Assembly (NCBI RefSeq): GCF_020889785.1
Contig: NZ_JACMYK010000004.1
Span: 62,001 to 126,000 of the forward strand
Origin: Bradyrhizobium acaciae
Lineage (GTDB): Bacteria; Pseudomonadota; Alphaproteobacteria; Rhizobiales; Xanthobacteraceae
Direction of reading: 5' to 3'
DNA length: 64,000 nucleotides
Shown here piece by piece: positions 1-9,132 of the stretch; the stretch's first letter is position 1; every line of letters starts with the position of its first letter. The notes under the pieces were generated by a model. It ran no database searches and had not been told where the DNA came from. It worked only from the letters and a program-made list of their open reading frames with translations. The position numbers were made by a program, and so were the translations under genes.

Positions 1-884
1 ACATGACCACCGGCGCGGTAAGCTACCAAATGCGCCTGCTTGAGGATTGGTTCGGTAGGAAACTATTCGTGCGCCATAGTTCGGGCGTGCGTCTGACATC
101 CGACGGCGAACAGCTCAAGCGCAGCTGCGCGAGCGCGTTCACCATGCTCGAGAAGGGATGCTACGAGCTACGAAAGCGCCATGCGGGACCCTCCGTCGTG
201 GTCGGGGGCTCGACCATTTTTTTGTCGCACGGCCTGTTGCCCCGTATCGGTCCGTTCCGCAAACTCTATCCGGACATTGACCTAGTCTTTGAAACCGAAG
301 CCGATCTTGACGCACTCGCTGTTGGTGCGTTGGACATATTGTTTGTCGCCGGCCCACTGAAGCGGCCGTTTCCCGTCCGCGAGGTGCACGCTTCAAATGA
401 GATGATTGGTCCGGTCTGTGCGCCAGCTGCGCTCGAGGCTATCAAAAGCCCGGAAGCTTTTCTGTCGATCTCTCTGTTGCACGAGGCCGACAGGCTGGAC
501 GCCTGGAGCGAATGGGCCAGCGCAGCTGCAATATGCTTGCAAGGATCGCGCAAGGTCGTCTTCGATACATTTTCCTTGACTATGGAGGCAGCAAAAAGTG
601 GGCTGGGAGCTGCAATATCCTCCCAGATTTTGGTCAGAAGCAACCTTGAGAAAGGAGAGCTTATAGCTCCATTGGGCTTCGTCCCGGTCAATCGGTCAAT
701 CTACATGTTTGTCAACGGACAAGCCCGCAATAGCGCGACCGTCAAACAGTTTGAGCGCTGGGCGTTGTCAGAAATATTGATGCCGGACGATCAGCCATCG
801 CCTTTCGAGGCCCCAACCCGGCAGATCAAGCGAGCCGCTCGATTGAAGATTCCCGATCGGTTCCTGCTGGCATCAAGCCGTTGA
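1..884 (+). CDS. LysR-family regulator, 5' end outside the window
   Basis: This is a LysR-type transcriptional regulator. The first visible residues (MTTGAVSYQMRLLEDW, then LFVRHSSGVRLTSDG) are the second half of the winged helix-turn-helix. A complete family member has about 20-30 more residues before this point, so the ATG at base 3 is probably internal and the gene begins upstream. Residues 65-270 form the periplasmic-binding-like effector domain (YPDIDLVFETEADLDAL and onward). GcvA-type regulators are the closest match by eye. The inducer and targets cannot be told. It converges on the DUF3088/MFS pair, whose last gene ends 10 bp away, so it may not be their regulator. The family is sure; the role is not. 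Confidence 0.85.
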   Translation, partial: MTTGAVSYQMRLLEDWFGRKLFVRHSSGVRLTSDGEQLKRSCASAFTMLEKGCYELRKRHAGPSVVVGGSTIFLSHGLLPRIGPFRKLYPDIDLVFETEADLDALAVGALDILFVAGPLKRPFPVREVHASNEMIGPVCAPAALEAIKSPEAFLSISLLHEADRLDAWSEWASAAAICLQGSRKVVFDTFSLTMEAAKSGLGAAISSQILVRSNLEKGELIAPLGFVPVNRSIYMFVNGQARNSATVKQFERWALSEILMPDDQPSPFEAPTRQIKRAARLKIPDRFLLASSR

Positions 885-894
885 TGATCATGGC

Positions 895-1260
895 CTACAA
901 GGTGCCGACTGTTCGAGGGTAAGGCGCCGGAAATCCGTGGCGCGCGGCCATAACATCAAGGATTGCAAACACATCGTCAACATAGGCGAGCCCGTTCGCG
1001 TACTTGGCATTCTCAGGTAAAGGACCTCTTTTTTCCAAAATCAGAACCGGCGCGGACTGATGACCCTGACCAAGCCGTTCGATGAGCGCGGCTCGTGGTC
1101 TCGCCCAGGAAATCCGACGAACGTCGAGCCTCGCAGCGCGGCTTGGAAACGCGGACAGCAACCCATCCAACAGCAAGCATTGCCAGCAATAGAATTGTCG
1201 TCCCGGTATAGCCGGATCCTCAAAAGGGTGTTCTAGAATGAACAGCTGATCCCATGGCAT
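895..1260 (-). CDS. DUF3088 family protein
   Basis: The protein has 121 residues and begins MPWDQLFILEHPFEDPA. The stretch FEDPAIPGRQFYCWQC, followed by LLDGLLSAFP and RLDVRRISWARPR, is the hallmark of the DUF3088 family of small proteins of unknown biochemical function, which resemble a thioredoxin-like fold with a Cys-x-x-Cys-like WQC site. The reading frame stays open 144 bases further upstream, but ATG 1260 is preferred because it follows an AGGGA ribosome site and lies 16 bases after the stop of the MFS gene. The two genes are therefore probably one operon, transporter first. No function is asserted. Confidence 0.75.
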   Translation of the reverse strand: MPWDQLFILEHPFEDPAIPGRQFYCWQCLLLDGLLSAFPSRAARLDVRRISWARPRAALIERLGQGHQSAPVLILEKRGPLPENAKYANGLAYVDDVFAILDVMAARHGFPAPYPRTVGTL

Positions 1261-1276
1261 GACGTGGATCCCTGAT

Positions 1277-2455
1277 CTAGCGATCGGCGGGACGTGAAGC
1301 TTGCGTATCCCTTGATCTGACCACCGCGAAGGTCGCAACGGCGAAGGCAACAAATGCGCTTGCCGCGCATAGGAGAAGGATTGTTCCCAGAGCAAGCCAA
1401 TCACCTAGAAGCGATAAGGCAATGCCGTTTCCCGCAACGCCGCTATAGGTGCAACATTGAAATAGGCCGGAGAGGCGACCGGCGCGGTCCGGAGCCACTG
1501 AAGACACCATGTGCGCGTGAGCGGCAGCCGCAAATATCTGGCCGAAACCAAGCATTGCGCTGCTGGACGCGATCACCACGGGCAGGCCCGCATCGAGTGA
1601 CATCATCGCAAGGCATGCCGCAAGCAGGACTGCGGCGCCAGCGATGGTTGGCAAAGCGCCCATCAGCTCGTAAATCGGCTTGACGGCGAGCGAGCCTAGC
1701 ACAGCAAAAACGCCGTTCGTCATGACGATCCTCAGTAGAACGCTTTTGTCGAGAACCCCGTCAGCTGTGGCATGTATCGCAGGATAAACGTTGATGATCC
1801 CGGCTCCTAGGTTAAGCAGAAAGACCGCCAGGAACGCGGGATAGAGGGGTGCCAAGTCCAGCACGGTTCCGGAAGGCCGCGCCTCAAGCACGGCTGGCGT
1901 CCTTCTGAACTGCTGCTTGATGCCAAGGAGCACGACCAAGGACAACATGATCGCCGACATATTGAAGGCCAAAACGCCAGGCAAGTGCAATTGGTCGGAC
2001 AGCATGGCGCCTGCAAACATCCCCAAGAGATAGGTGAGCCAGTCGATATTGGCGATATTGCGCAGCACCGAGATCATGCCGTCTTCGGATGTAATACGAC
2101 GAAAGAAAGCAATCTCTGCAGACAAGTAGACGGGCTGGACCAGACTCAGGACGGCCATTGCGGCATAGCTCAGAAACGAATCGGCTCCGTCGCCGCCGAA
2201 GATGGCGAGCAGCGCGCAAATGCGAACAGCATTGACGATCACCATGGCTGAGATCGGATCGCCTCTGTCCACCAACGGAGACAGGAAGAGGCTGCCAAGC
2301 ATGATCGGCGCGAAAGTGACCGCGATGCCAAGACCCGCGGCGCTCATGCCGGATTGCAAAAGGCCGATCAGGATGCCGATACGGAACGCCCAGCCGCCGA
2401 TCTGGATGATCAAATGCGAGAGATAAATGAACTGCCGTGTGCTCGACCCGCTCAT
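1277..2455 (-). CDS. Major facilitator superfamily transporter
   Basis: This is a 392-residue integral membrane protein with about 11-12 hydrophobic helices spaced as in MFS carriers (for example residues 8-36, 42-60, 70-88, 93-110, 140-160 and 163-180, then a second half from about 205). A charged loop near residue 63 (VDRGDPIS) corresponds to the MFS loop 2-3 region, and a central loop near 182-200 separates the two halves. The sequence does not reveal a substrate, although the N-terminal half resembles small-molecule exporters. It is followed by the DUF3088 gene and is probably co-transcribed with it. No close namesake is recognised. Confidence 0.85.
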   Translation of the reverse strand: MSGSSTRQFIYLSHLIIQIGGWAFRIGILIGLLQSGMSAAGLGIAVTFAPIMLGSLFLSPLVDRGDPISAMVIVNAVRICALLAIFGGDGADSFLSYAAMAVLSLVQPVYLSAEIAFFRRITSEDGMISVLRNIANIDWLTYLLGMFAGAMLSDQLHLPGVLAFNMSAIMLSLVVLLGIKQQFRRTPAVLEARPSGTVLDLAPLYPAFLAVFLLNLGAGIINVYPAIHATADGVLDKSVLLRIVMTNGVFAVLGSLAVKPIYELMGALPTIAGAAVLLAACLAMMSLDAGLPVVIASSSAMLGFGQIFAAAAHAHMVSSVAPDRAGRLSGLFQCCTYSGVAGNGIALSLLGDWLALGTILLLCAASAFVAFAVATFAVVRSRDTQASRPADR

Positions 2456-2818
2456 TGTTACTTAGCTCATCAGGATCATCGGCTCGCTTGACGCGGACGG
2501 ACAGGTGGATGGCACTGGCTTCGGGGTGCCACATCGGTGCGACGAGCCCGTAAGCCAACGATGAACGCTCCGGCAATAGGACGGCTTTTCAAAAGACATC
2601 TTGTTTACCTATCTACCTCCCTCCCTGTACCTCGCTGTGGCGTTCGCGCACTCACGATAAGGACGGCCGAGGCGCTTTCCTTGCCGGTCAGTCTGTGTTG
2701 TAGCGGCTGCCGTGACAGCATCCGCCAAACCCGGCCGAAGCTCTGAAATGCAGCCATCATTTCCTGAGCGATCCTGTCTCACGCGGCTCGAATGGCAAGA
2801 GCGCCATGAGCCGCAAGC
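2456..2818. other. Intergenic, no gene supported
   Basis: These 363 bases separate the STAND/TPR gene from the MFS gene. Short open frames exist on both strands, but none shows family motifs or a convincing ribosome site. No terminator hairpin was found. Confidence 0.5.
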
Positions 2819-5059
2819 TCACATAGGTTTCGTGGAAGATGCAGAAGCTCGGTCCCGGCGCGAGGCAAGGTCAGCCTGCAGGCTTTTCTCGATGTGCTCG
2901 CGGGTAAGGAGGTAGTCCGGATCTCCCCCGATCTCGACGGCGACCGTCGCATGGTTCAACGAAATATCCGGCCGGCCCTCGTTGAAGTATTCGATGGCGA
3001 GATTGTTGTGAGTGAGTGCATGACGAGGGTTGAGTTCAAGGGCTCGAACATAGTACGCGATGCTCTCGTTCGCCTTGCCAAGCTCGGAGTAGGCAAGCCC
3101 GATATTGCTCTGTAGGTCGGGGTTTTTGGAATTGATCTCGGCCGCCGCCAGATAAGACTCCAGAGCAGCCTTCGGCCTGTCCTGCCGCATCAAAATGTTG
3201 CCCTTCTCGAAGTGAGCTCGCCATTCGTTTGGCTTGATGACAAGTGTCCTATCGAGATCGGCGAGTGCGCCGGCGGCATCCCCCATTCTGTTGCGAAGTG
3301 CGGCCCTGTTCAGGTGAGCCTCATAATACGGTGGGCAAAGGTCAATAGCGCGCGCATAGGCCTCCAGAGCCTCAGCTTCCCTTCCAGCTACTTTCGAAAG
3401 CAGGTTGCCAAGGTCATTGTGATACTCTCCATAGTAGGGATCATACGCAATGGCCTCACGCAACTGCTTCTCGGCTTGAGGAAGTTCGTCGATGAGTTCA
3501 TAGACCTGACTGGTATTGTAGATCAAAATCGATTGGTGAAGCTTGAAGCGCTCGTCGCCATACGCCCTGAGCATCTTGCCAAGACCTTCGGCGCAAAGGG
3601 CGAGGGCTTCGTCGTACTTCTGCTGTTTAGCCTTGATGTAAGCATAGGCGTTCTCTGCAAACACCTTGATGTAGTCGTACTTGTCGTGCCCCCTGAAATC
3701 CCGCTCGATGGTCTCCAGGTTCCTTAACGCGTACTCTTCGGCCAGCGTGAGGTTGACCGGCTGCTGGTAGCGTCCATACGTCATTGATTGGGCGTAGAGA
3801 ACCGTCGGCGTGTATCGGCTCTTTGGGAATGTTTTGTAGAATTCATCCAGATAAGGCACTGACACCCGCCCGCAGCCGAGTGAGTACAGCACGAAAGCCG
3901 CGTTGATGAAGGCGGCATTCACGGTAGCATCTCCAGAGCCGTAGGTGCGAAGCCCAGGGTCGGCGAAAATTTCCCCGAAATAGCCAAACCAGAGATCGTA
4001 CAGGCCAATGCTCTGGAGGATCTGACTCGGTTCTGCAAGCAGCTCCAGGCGCTTGTACTTGTCCCGTATCGATAGCGCATGAAGCATGACGAGAGGCGCC
4101 TTGCAAGCCAGATAGCGCTCCAGGCACGCGTGGTGCAACTGCTCGTGCAGATGATCTGCGGTCGCCGCCTCGAAGATCGCATAGTTTCGCTGCGCGATCA
4201 GATCGGGCGCGGTGCAATCGGATTCAATGTAAGATTTGAGAAGGCTATGCCGTTCCCCCGTGTTGAGGCTGGCCAGATAGAGATCCACCGTCGCGGTCGG
4301 GTCAAGATAGCCGACGACTGGTAATCCTGCTGCGGCGCATTTGTTCAAAGCCTCCGCAATCAACGGGTTGCCGCCGCTAGCCTCGTAGATCTGCCGTCGT
4401 TTCTCGGCGGGTAGGTCTTGGTCAAGGATCGAACCTAGCTCCTGCGAACTATATCTGCCGAAATGAACCTCGTTGGCGTCCGGGAAATAGAGACGTTGTT
4501 CATAATCGATCAGAACGAACCGAAACAGCCGCGCATCGTCGTCCAGCCTGACGAGGAGCTTGATCAGGTTCTTAGCCGAGCCGGACAGCGCCGCCGCCCG
4601 ATCGATGACGATGATGTGACGCTCGTTGAGCTGCCGGGCGCAGTTGATCAGGAATTCGGCTAGTCCGACCAGGAGCTTGTTTTGATATTCATGATGATAG
4701 AACCGGGTACGCTCTTCCTTGCTCGAGGTATTCGTGAGATCCTTGGGCACGGTAAAGGCGTCGCTGTCTAGGAGGGGGAATAGCCGCTTCAAGGATTGTT
4801 GTGCCGCTCCAACCAGTTTGGGCCTGTTTTCTTTGGCCCACCTTAGTTCGGCGTCAATGAGCGCTTGCAGGCCGGCAAGATAGCCGCCGGTCCGCCAGTC
4901 GCCGTCAGTGATAGAGAAGTTGGAGTTGGAGCTCGCGAGTGCCGATTTGATCGTTGGCACCGGTGCCATACCCGCTTCCGCCTTCAAAATCGTGATCGGA
5001 CTGAGCTCGATGGATGCCGATATGGCTGAAAGCACGCGCTGCTGGATCAGATCAACCAT
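2819..5059 (-). CDS. Degenerate STAND-type NTPase with C-terminal TPR array
   Basis: The protein has 746 residues. The N-terminal part (about 1-260) has the layout of a STAND/AAA ATPase: a beta strand ITILKAEAG where Walker A should be, but without the GxxGxGK(S/T) signature; a Walker B-like strand IIVIDRAAAL near 150; a second strand RFVLIDYE; and SGGNPL near 228, a typical STAND motif. The middle (270-500) is alpha-helical. From about 520 to 715 there are five to six tetratricopeptide repeats with typical spacing (AYDPYYGEYHNDLGNLL, DLCPPYYEAHLNRAALRN and so on). It is probably cytoplasmic, a signalling or scaffold protein that may no longer hydrolyse ATP. ATG 5059 is separated from an upstream 22-residue peptide gene by an intrinsic terminator, so expression probably depends on read-through. 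The partner and role are unknown. Confidence 0.75.
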   Translation of the reverse strand: MVDLIQQRVLSAISASIELSPITILKAEAGMAPVPTIKSALASSNSNFSITDGDWRTGGYLAGLQALIDAELRWAKENRPKLVGAAQQSLKRLFPLLDSDAFTVPKDLTNTSSKEERTRFYHHEYQNKLLVGLAEFLINCARQLNERHIIVIDRAAALSGSAKNLIKLLVRLDDDARLFRFVLIDYEQRLYFPDANEVHFGRYSSQELGSILDQDLPAEKRRQIYEASGGNPLIAEALNKCAAAGLPVVGYLDPTATVDLYLASLNTGERHSLLKSYIESDCTAPDLIAQRNYAIFEAATADHLHEQLHHACLERYLACKAPLVMLHALSIRDKYKRLELLAEPSQILQSIGLYDLWFGYFGEIFADPGLRTYGSGDATVNAAFINAAFVLYSLGCGRVSVPYLDEFYKTFPKSRYTPTVLYAQSMTYGRYQQPVNLTLAEEYALRNLETIERDFRGHDKYDYIKVFAENAYAYIKAKQQKYDEALALCAEGLGKMLRAYGDERFKLHQSILIYNTSQVYELIDELPQAEKQLREAIAYDPYYGEYHNDLGNLLSKVAGREAEALEAYARAIDLCPPYYEAHLNRAALRNRMGDAAGALADLDRTLVIKPNEWRAHFEKGNILMRQDRPKAALESYLAAAEINSKNPDLQSNIGLAYSELGKANESIAYYVRALELNPRHALTHNNLAIEYFNEGRPDISLNHATVAVEIGGDPDYLLTREHIEKSLQADLASRRDRASASSTKPM

Positions 5060-5080
5060 TTAACTCTCCCGAACTGTCAC

Positions 5081-5109
5081 AAAAGAGGGTGGTCGAAACG
5101 ACCACCCTC
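5081..5109 (-). terminator. Intrinsic terminator between peptide gene and STAND/TPR gene
   Basis: Read on the minus strand there is a perfect 11-bp stem, GAGGGTGGTCG / CGACCACCCTC, around a 3-base TTT loop, followed at once by TTTT. It begins 55 bases after the peptide stop codon and ends 22 bases before the start of the STAND/TPR gene, so it should stop most transcripts right after the peptide gene. Confidence 0.85.
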
Positions 5110-5163
5110 CGATGCCGCTATGCTCTCATCAGGTAGATGCATCCAAGGCATCCGTCGCACCAA

Positions 5164-5232
5164 CTAGAGTGTACCCGTGTACGGAGTGGTGGTGCGGATC
5201 GTGGTCTTGATCTCAGCGATCTTCTTTTTCAT
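5164..5232 (-). CDS. 22-residue peptide gene, possible secreted or modified peptide precursor
   Basis: The peptide starts MKKKIAEIKTTIRTT and ends PYTGTL. A strong purine-rich ribosome site (GAAGGAAAGGAA) lies about 6 bases before the ATG. The N-terminal third is lysine-rich and helical-looking (MKKKIAEIK); the C-terminal half is rich in threonine (8 of the last 13 residues are Thr or Ser-like) and ends Pro-Tyr-Thr-Gly-Thr-Leu. This leader-core division and the terminator directly behind it are common for ribosomally made peptide precursors and signal peptides. No known modifying enzyme lies next to it; the next gene is a STAND/TPR protein. It could also be the leader peptide of an attenuator. 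The coding assignment is fairly well supported; any function is inference. Confidence 0.6.
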   Translation of the reverse strand: MKKKIAEIKTTIRTTTPYTGTL

Positions 5233-5255
5233 CACGTGTTCCTTTCCTTCTCTGA

Positions 5256-5289
5256 CACGCCGGACCCAAGCGAAAGCGCGTCCGGCGTG
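5256..5289 (-). promoter_or_regulatory. Leader hairpin upstream of the peptide gene
   Basis: A 10-bp perfect stem (CACGCCGGAC / GTCCGGCGTG) encloses a 14-base loop that itself contains GCG-AAA-CGC. On the minus strand it ends 23 bases before the ATG of the 22-residue peptide, just before the ribosome site. No T-run follows on either strand, so it is more likely an RNA leader structure or protein site than a terminator. Confidence 0.45.
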
Positions 5290-6085
5290 CAGGACAAGAA
5301 TAGTAAATTGCTGCACCAATCCGGAGCGAAATTGCTTAGCAGTCGCTGTCAAAAAGATTGAACGCGCGGCTCGGATTGGCTGCCCGTTCCGTTTGTGATG
5401 CGTTCAGTTAGCGATCTCGCTCGCGGCTGCCTTGGGCCGGCTGGTGGCGGGGGCGGACGAACCTCGTCGCAAGAGCCTCGCGAGGAGAGGCACCTTGTGC
5501 ACTCCGCTGCTGCACGCGAACTTCCTAGTGTCTGGCTGATGATGGCCGTCGCGTTTTTTCGCTTAGGACGTGAACTGGTGCATGTATCCGTTTTGAAGCT
5601 GCCAGTGACGACAGCGTATTGCTTCGACCTGGACTTTCATCGGGTACCTTGCGCCCCAAGCTCCGTTCGCAGAGGAGCAAATTGGCTGGTGCCACCCCAT
5701 TCAAAGAAGGCTTCGGGTGAGACAATGGCGCGGTTCAAGTATGACAGGTGAGGGGACGTAGCTTGGGCCAGAGCGCCCCCGGCTAAACTGCCATCATTGC
5801 TGCGAGACCTTGGTAATCCTAAAATCCTCAAGGGCTTTGCTCGACATATGGACCTCGATCCGAGCAGCCCTACCAGAAGTCAGAGTTTCGGCGCTGACCG
5901 GATACCCACTAAGCTGCACAGGCGCTCTTATCACCGATTTGAGCGTCCGGAGGAGTTTGGCTGATCACATGGCACGTTTGCGCGATGCGATCAGTCTTAA
6001 TGCCTTCAGCGGTGTGTTCAGCCAGCCTTTGGTGCCATCGATCGCTAGGATTTGTACCCCACCTCGCAAATGACGAGCGACATCG
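5290..6085. other. Gene-poor interval
   Basis: About 800 bases in which no open frame shows a recognisable family. A short plus-strand frame ending near 5751 (MARFKYDR) recalls the start of IS5-type transposases but stops at once; this is too little to call. Confidence 0.4.
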
Positions 6086-7714
6086 ATGGTTAAGCAGATA
6101 CCCGCGCTGACCGGTATCCGGTTTGTCGCGGCGGCAGCGGTGGCATTGTCTCACGGCGGCAGCGTGTTCTTGCAGGGACCGAGCCTCGGACTCGATATCA
6201 GCGTCGGGACACTCGGCCTGCTCGGAATGTCGGTCTTCTTCACGCTGAGTGGCTTTGTCATTCAATATAACTATGGCAGCTCGATTGTGAGCAGCCCGCG
6301 GAAAGCGATCCCGGACTTTCTCGTGGCGCGCATCGCGCGAATCTATCCTCTGTTTGTTGTTCTCTTTCTCGTCGAATTGCTGACTGGACCGTTTGTCTGG
6401 CCGTGGCTCCTCGGAACCGAGGCGCCGGTCGAAGGATTCTCAACGCACCTTGTCCCGTTTCAACTCGGGATGGTTCAAACCTGGTTTTTCGCAAATATCG
6501 CCGGTGTAGCTCCCGTCTGGCAGTACGAGGAGGTCGGCATCGTCTCCTGGTCGGTGAGCACCGAGTGGTTCTTCTATCTCGTTTTTCCCCTCGTTTGCCC
6601 TCTCCTTGCGCGGATCAGAACTGTGCCCGCCGCGGTTGTTTGCGCCGTCGGAGCCATCGCAATCGAGCTTGGCATCGACCTTGCGGTCCTTATGCTGCAG
6701 GGCCGCATCAACCTGTTTGCGCTTCATGCCTATGGCACGGAGGCGGCTCTGCCGAACTGGAAGAACACGCTGATCCTCTGGATGGTCTACTTTTCGCCGT
6801 TTTGCAGGGTGTGGGAGTTCGTTCTCGGCTGTTGCCTGGCAAGGCTCCATGAAGTGTGGTCGGCGCAGGATTTCAGGCCCTCTCGTGCTCTGCTCGACGT
6901 CGCGGCGCTCGTTGGCGTCGGCGCGATTAGCTGGGTGTTTTGGTATACCGCCCATAAGCCGCCATTTGAGGCTTCCATGAGCCTGTTCGATATTACGCGC
7001 AACAATATCGCTCTGGCGGCGCCGGTTGCGCTCATCCTTGTCGCGGCGGCTCAGCCGAGCAGCACCGCAGGACGGCTGTTGTCAGCTAGGTGGCTTGTCT
7101 TCTTGGGCGAGGCCAGCTTTGCCCTTTATCTTATACACATCATCATCTTCCGGCGTTTTCCGGTGGTGCGTTGGGAAACGGCGAGCCAACTGCTTGGCCA
7201 TCTCGGTGCGTTCGCTCTCGCTTTCGTATTGGCGACTTGCGCCGCGATGCTGTTGCATTTCGGCTTCGAGGTACCGGCCCGCAGGCGAATTCGCGGTGCT
7301 TATCAGGCGGTCTCGGCGGAACAGCGCAGGCTCCTGGTGCGACTGGGAACTGTCGGCTTTGCCGCACTTGTTGGTGCGGCGGCCGCGTATGCACTGCGGG
7401 GTGCGGCCGGGAATGCCATTACGCAATCGGGTATTTCGGTTGTTTCGGGCACGTATGGGGGCAATTGCCGCTGGATGTCAGCGCGCGGCAACTCCACGGA
7501 TGCGCTTGCAGAAGCGTGCAACGGCAAGAGCGAGTGTATGTTTCGTACAGAGGCGGCGGGGATTGATGATCCTGCTCCGGGTTGCGCGAAGGAGTTTACG
7601 GCGGCCTGGTTCTGCACCGGAGATCGGAGCATTCGCTCCAGCTCGGCACCGGATGCGCGTGCTACGGCGTCGGTTCTGCAGCTCTCCTGTAACGACGTGG
7701 CGCGCGATGATTGA
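6086..7714 (+). CDS. Membrane acyltransferase 3 (OafA/NodX/NolL class) with C-terminal SUEL-like lectin domain
   Basis: The protein has 542 residues. It opens with IPALTGIRFVAAAAVALSH, the acyltransferase-3 signature with the R-F and the catalytic-type His in the first helix, and has about ten membrane helices to residue 435. Such enzymes O-acylate cell-surface or secreted sugars from the membrane; NodX and NolL decorate Nod factors. Residues about 445-535 are a separate exported domain: SGTYGGNCRWM, GNSTDALAEACNGKSECMF and DDPAPGCAKEFTAAWFC match the cysteine pattern of SUEL/galactose-binding lectins. The fusion suggests acylation of a bound glycan. The ATG at 6086 has a weak ribosome site. 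The acceptor cannot be read, and a Nod-factor role is only a possibility because the nod genes lie 56 kb away. Confidence 0.85.
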   Translation: MVKQIPALTGIRFVAAAAVALSHGGSVFLQGPSLGLDISVGTLGLLGMSVFFTLSGFVIQYNYGSSIVSSPRKAIPDFLVARIARIYPLFVVLFLVELLTGPFVWPWLLGTEAPVEGFSTHLVPFQLGMVQTWFFANIAGVAPVWQYEEVGIVSWSVSTEWFFYLVFPLVCPLLARIRTVPAAVVCAVGAIAIELGIDLAVLMLQGRINLFALHAYGTEAALPNWKNTLILWMVYFSPFCRVWEFVLGCCLARLHEVWSAQDFRPSRALLDVAALVGVGAISWVFWYTAHKPPFEASMSLFDITRNNIALAAPVALILVAAAQPSSTAGRLLSARWLVFLGEASFALYLIHIIIFRRFPVVRWETASQLLGHLGAFALAFVLATCAAMLLHFGFEVPARRRIRGAYQAVSAEQRRLLVRLGTVGFAALVGAAAAYALRGAAGNAITQSGISVVSGTYGGNCRWMSARGNSTDALAEACNGKSECMFRTEAAGIDDPAPGCAKEFTAAWFCTGDRSIRSSSAPDARATASVLQLSCNDVARDD

Positions 7715-7935
7715 GCAGTGGACTGAACGCCAATCCGGATCCGCTCCCCCGAACCGAGGGCCCCCGGCGTCAGGGTCTTTCTGTCGGCCGCCGCACAAGA
7801 GAGTCAGCACCTCAGTCATCGGGCAAGAAAGTTGCGGACGTGACTTCCGGGGCGACGAGCGTCGTTTTGCCACCCATCTTGATGGCCGCGAGAGTCTTCG
7901 CTAGATCACGAAGGTTCACTGATGGAGATGCTGCC

Positions 7936-8142
7936 GTGGCAATGGGTATTGTGAAGTGGTTCAATTCCAGCAAAGGTTATGGCTTTATTCGGCCGGAGGA
8001 TGGAAGTGCCGATGTGTTCGTGCACATCAGTGCCGTGGAAAAGGCCGGTTACGCCACCCTCGAAGAGGGGGCTCGGGTCAGTTACGAGCTCAAGGCCGGG
8101 CGCTCGGGCAAGACCTCAGCTGAGGATCTTCGGGTTGGCTGA
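7936..8142 (+). CDS. Cold-shock domain protein (CspA family)
   Basis: This is a 68-residue single cold-shock domain: GIVKWFNSSKGYGFIRPEDG contains RNP1 (KGYGFI) and DVFVHISAVE contains RNP2 (VFVHI). It binds single-stranded nucleic acid and acts as an RNA chaperone in the cytoplasm. GTG 7936 is proposed as the start because a GGAG sits 9 bases upstream; ATG 7942 is in the same frame and would give 66 residues. The frame is open further upstream to 7711, but that extension has no csp homology and is not included. It is probably monocistronic. Confidence 0.9.
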   Translation: MAMGIVKWFNSSKGYGFIRPEDGSADVFVHISAVEKAGYATLEEGARVSYELKAGRSGKTSAEDLRVG

Positions 8143-8670
8143 TTGACGTGCACCTCCGGGCTGCCCTCTGCGACTTGTAATCTCGCACCTGTCCGGCGAT
8201 GCCTTGTATCTGGTGCGCCGGGCGGTCCTTTGCGAATGTCGCTTCCAACTGAGGCTTTGCCCGAGCGCCGTGGCAGGTTCAATCACGGCACTGCTCGCCG
8301 GTGTCACAGCCGTTCCGAATTCTGCTCGCCTTGGTGCAGGGTGACACAATATCCTCAGGGACATGAAGGGTCCAAATCGTACACTCCTGCCCAGCGGACG
8401 AGGAGATGCACGCCGCGCATGTCTCACAGCAACTTACTGCACCGGCCGGCGATCACGGTGCAAAGTTTGTGGTGTCGCTTGTGAGGGAGCTTACCGAGAG
8501 GAATTTGTCCGTTCTGGACGATACGAGCCTGCGGCGCTGACATCTTTGCCCGCGCGAGGATCGCTCGCGCATGAGCCGGCAGCGATTTCAGGACGCGGCC
8601 GCCGGGTTAGCCAAAATAGTTGAGGTTAACGGCGCCATGTTGTTGACGACGCAGCCTAAGCCTTGATCCA
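8143..8670. other. Intergenic, nothing recognised
   Basis: 528 bases downstream of the cold-shock gene. Short frames on both strands lack family features and good ribosome sites. Confidence 0.4.
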
Positions 8671-9132
8671 TTGCAGGGAACTGCACCACACAGCCCATCG
8701 GAGACACGAGAAGTGTCCTTCCAGCTGACCGTCCTGAAAGTGCTGGCCGGTCAGCCCACCGGGCGGGCCTCTGTTGCCGAAGTCCGAAGCGCCGTGGAGA
8801 TCCTGATGAACAGCGGCCGCGACTGGACCGATCGCATGAAGCGGTTGGCCGAACATGCCCCAGATCTGAATATCTTTTCGGCGAAGTTTGTCTTTCGCGA
8901 TGCTCTCGGCTGGGAAATTACACAAGAGGGGCGGCAATTCCTGTCTGCGCTCGAAAAAGCGGCCGCCGATCAAAGAGAGAGGCCCAGGCCCCAACCGACC
9001 ATCGATCCTCCGTCCAACGAACGTCATGCGCATGCGTTGGATATCGCTGAGCCACATGGTGCTTCCTTCGATCGCCGTCGCTGGCCGCGGCGGCGCCGCA
9101 GGAAGGCCCGGTCTGATCGGCGTACAGCATGA
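8671..9132 (+). CDS. Conserved hypothetical protein, winged-helix-like
   Basis: The protein has 153 residues from TTG 8671, or 139 from GTG 8713 (preceded by GAGA). The core FQLTVLKVLAGQPTGRASVAEVR, then VEILMNSGRDWTDRMKRLA and GWEITQEGRQFLSALE, reads like the N-terminal winged helix seen in Mrr-like and other DNA-associated rhizobial proteins: a helix-turn-helix followed by a hairpin ending in GWxITxxGRxFL. The last 40 residues are very basic (RRRWPRRRRRK) and may be poorly conserved. No partner gene is adjacent. It is called a probable gene of unknown function. Confidence 0.55.
   Translation: MQGTAPHSPSETREVSFQLTVLKVLAGQPTGRASVAEVRSAVEILMNSGRDWTDRMKRLAEHAPDLNIFSAKFVFRDALGWEITQEGRQFLSALEKAAADQRERPRPQPTIDPPSNERHAHALDIAEPHGASFDRRRWPRRRRRKARSDRRTA

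Noticed and set aside
5395..5751. 118-codon frame ending ETMARFKYDR, like an IS5 transposase start
   Set aside because: Only eight residues resemble the family and the frame stops at once; no transposase sequence follows in any frame.
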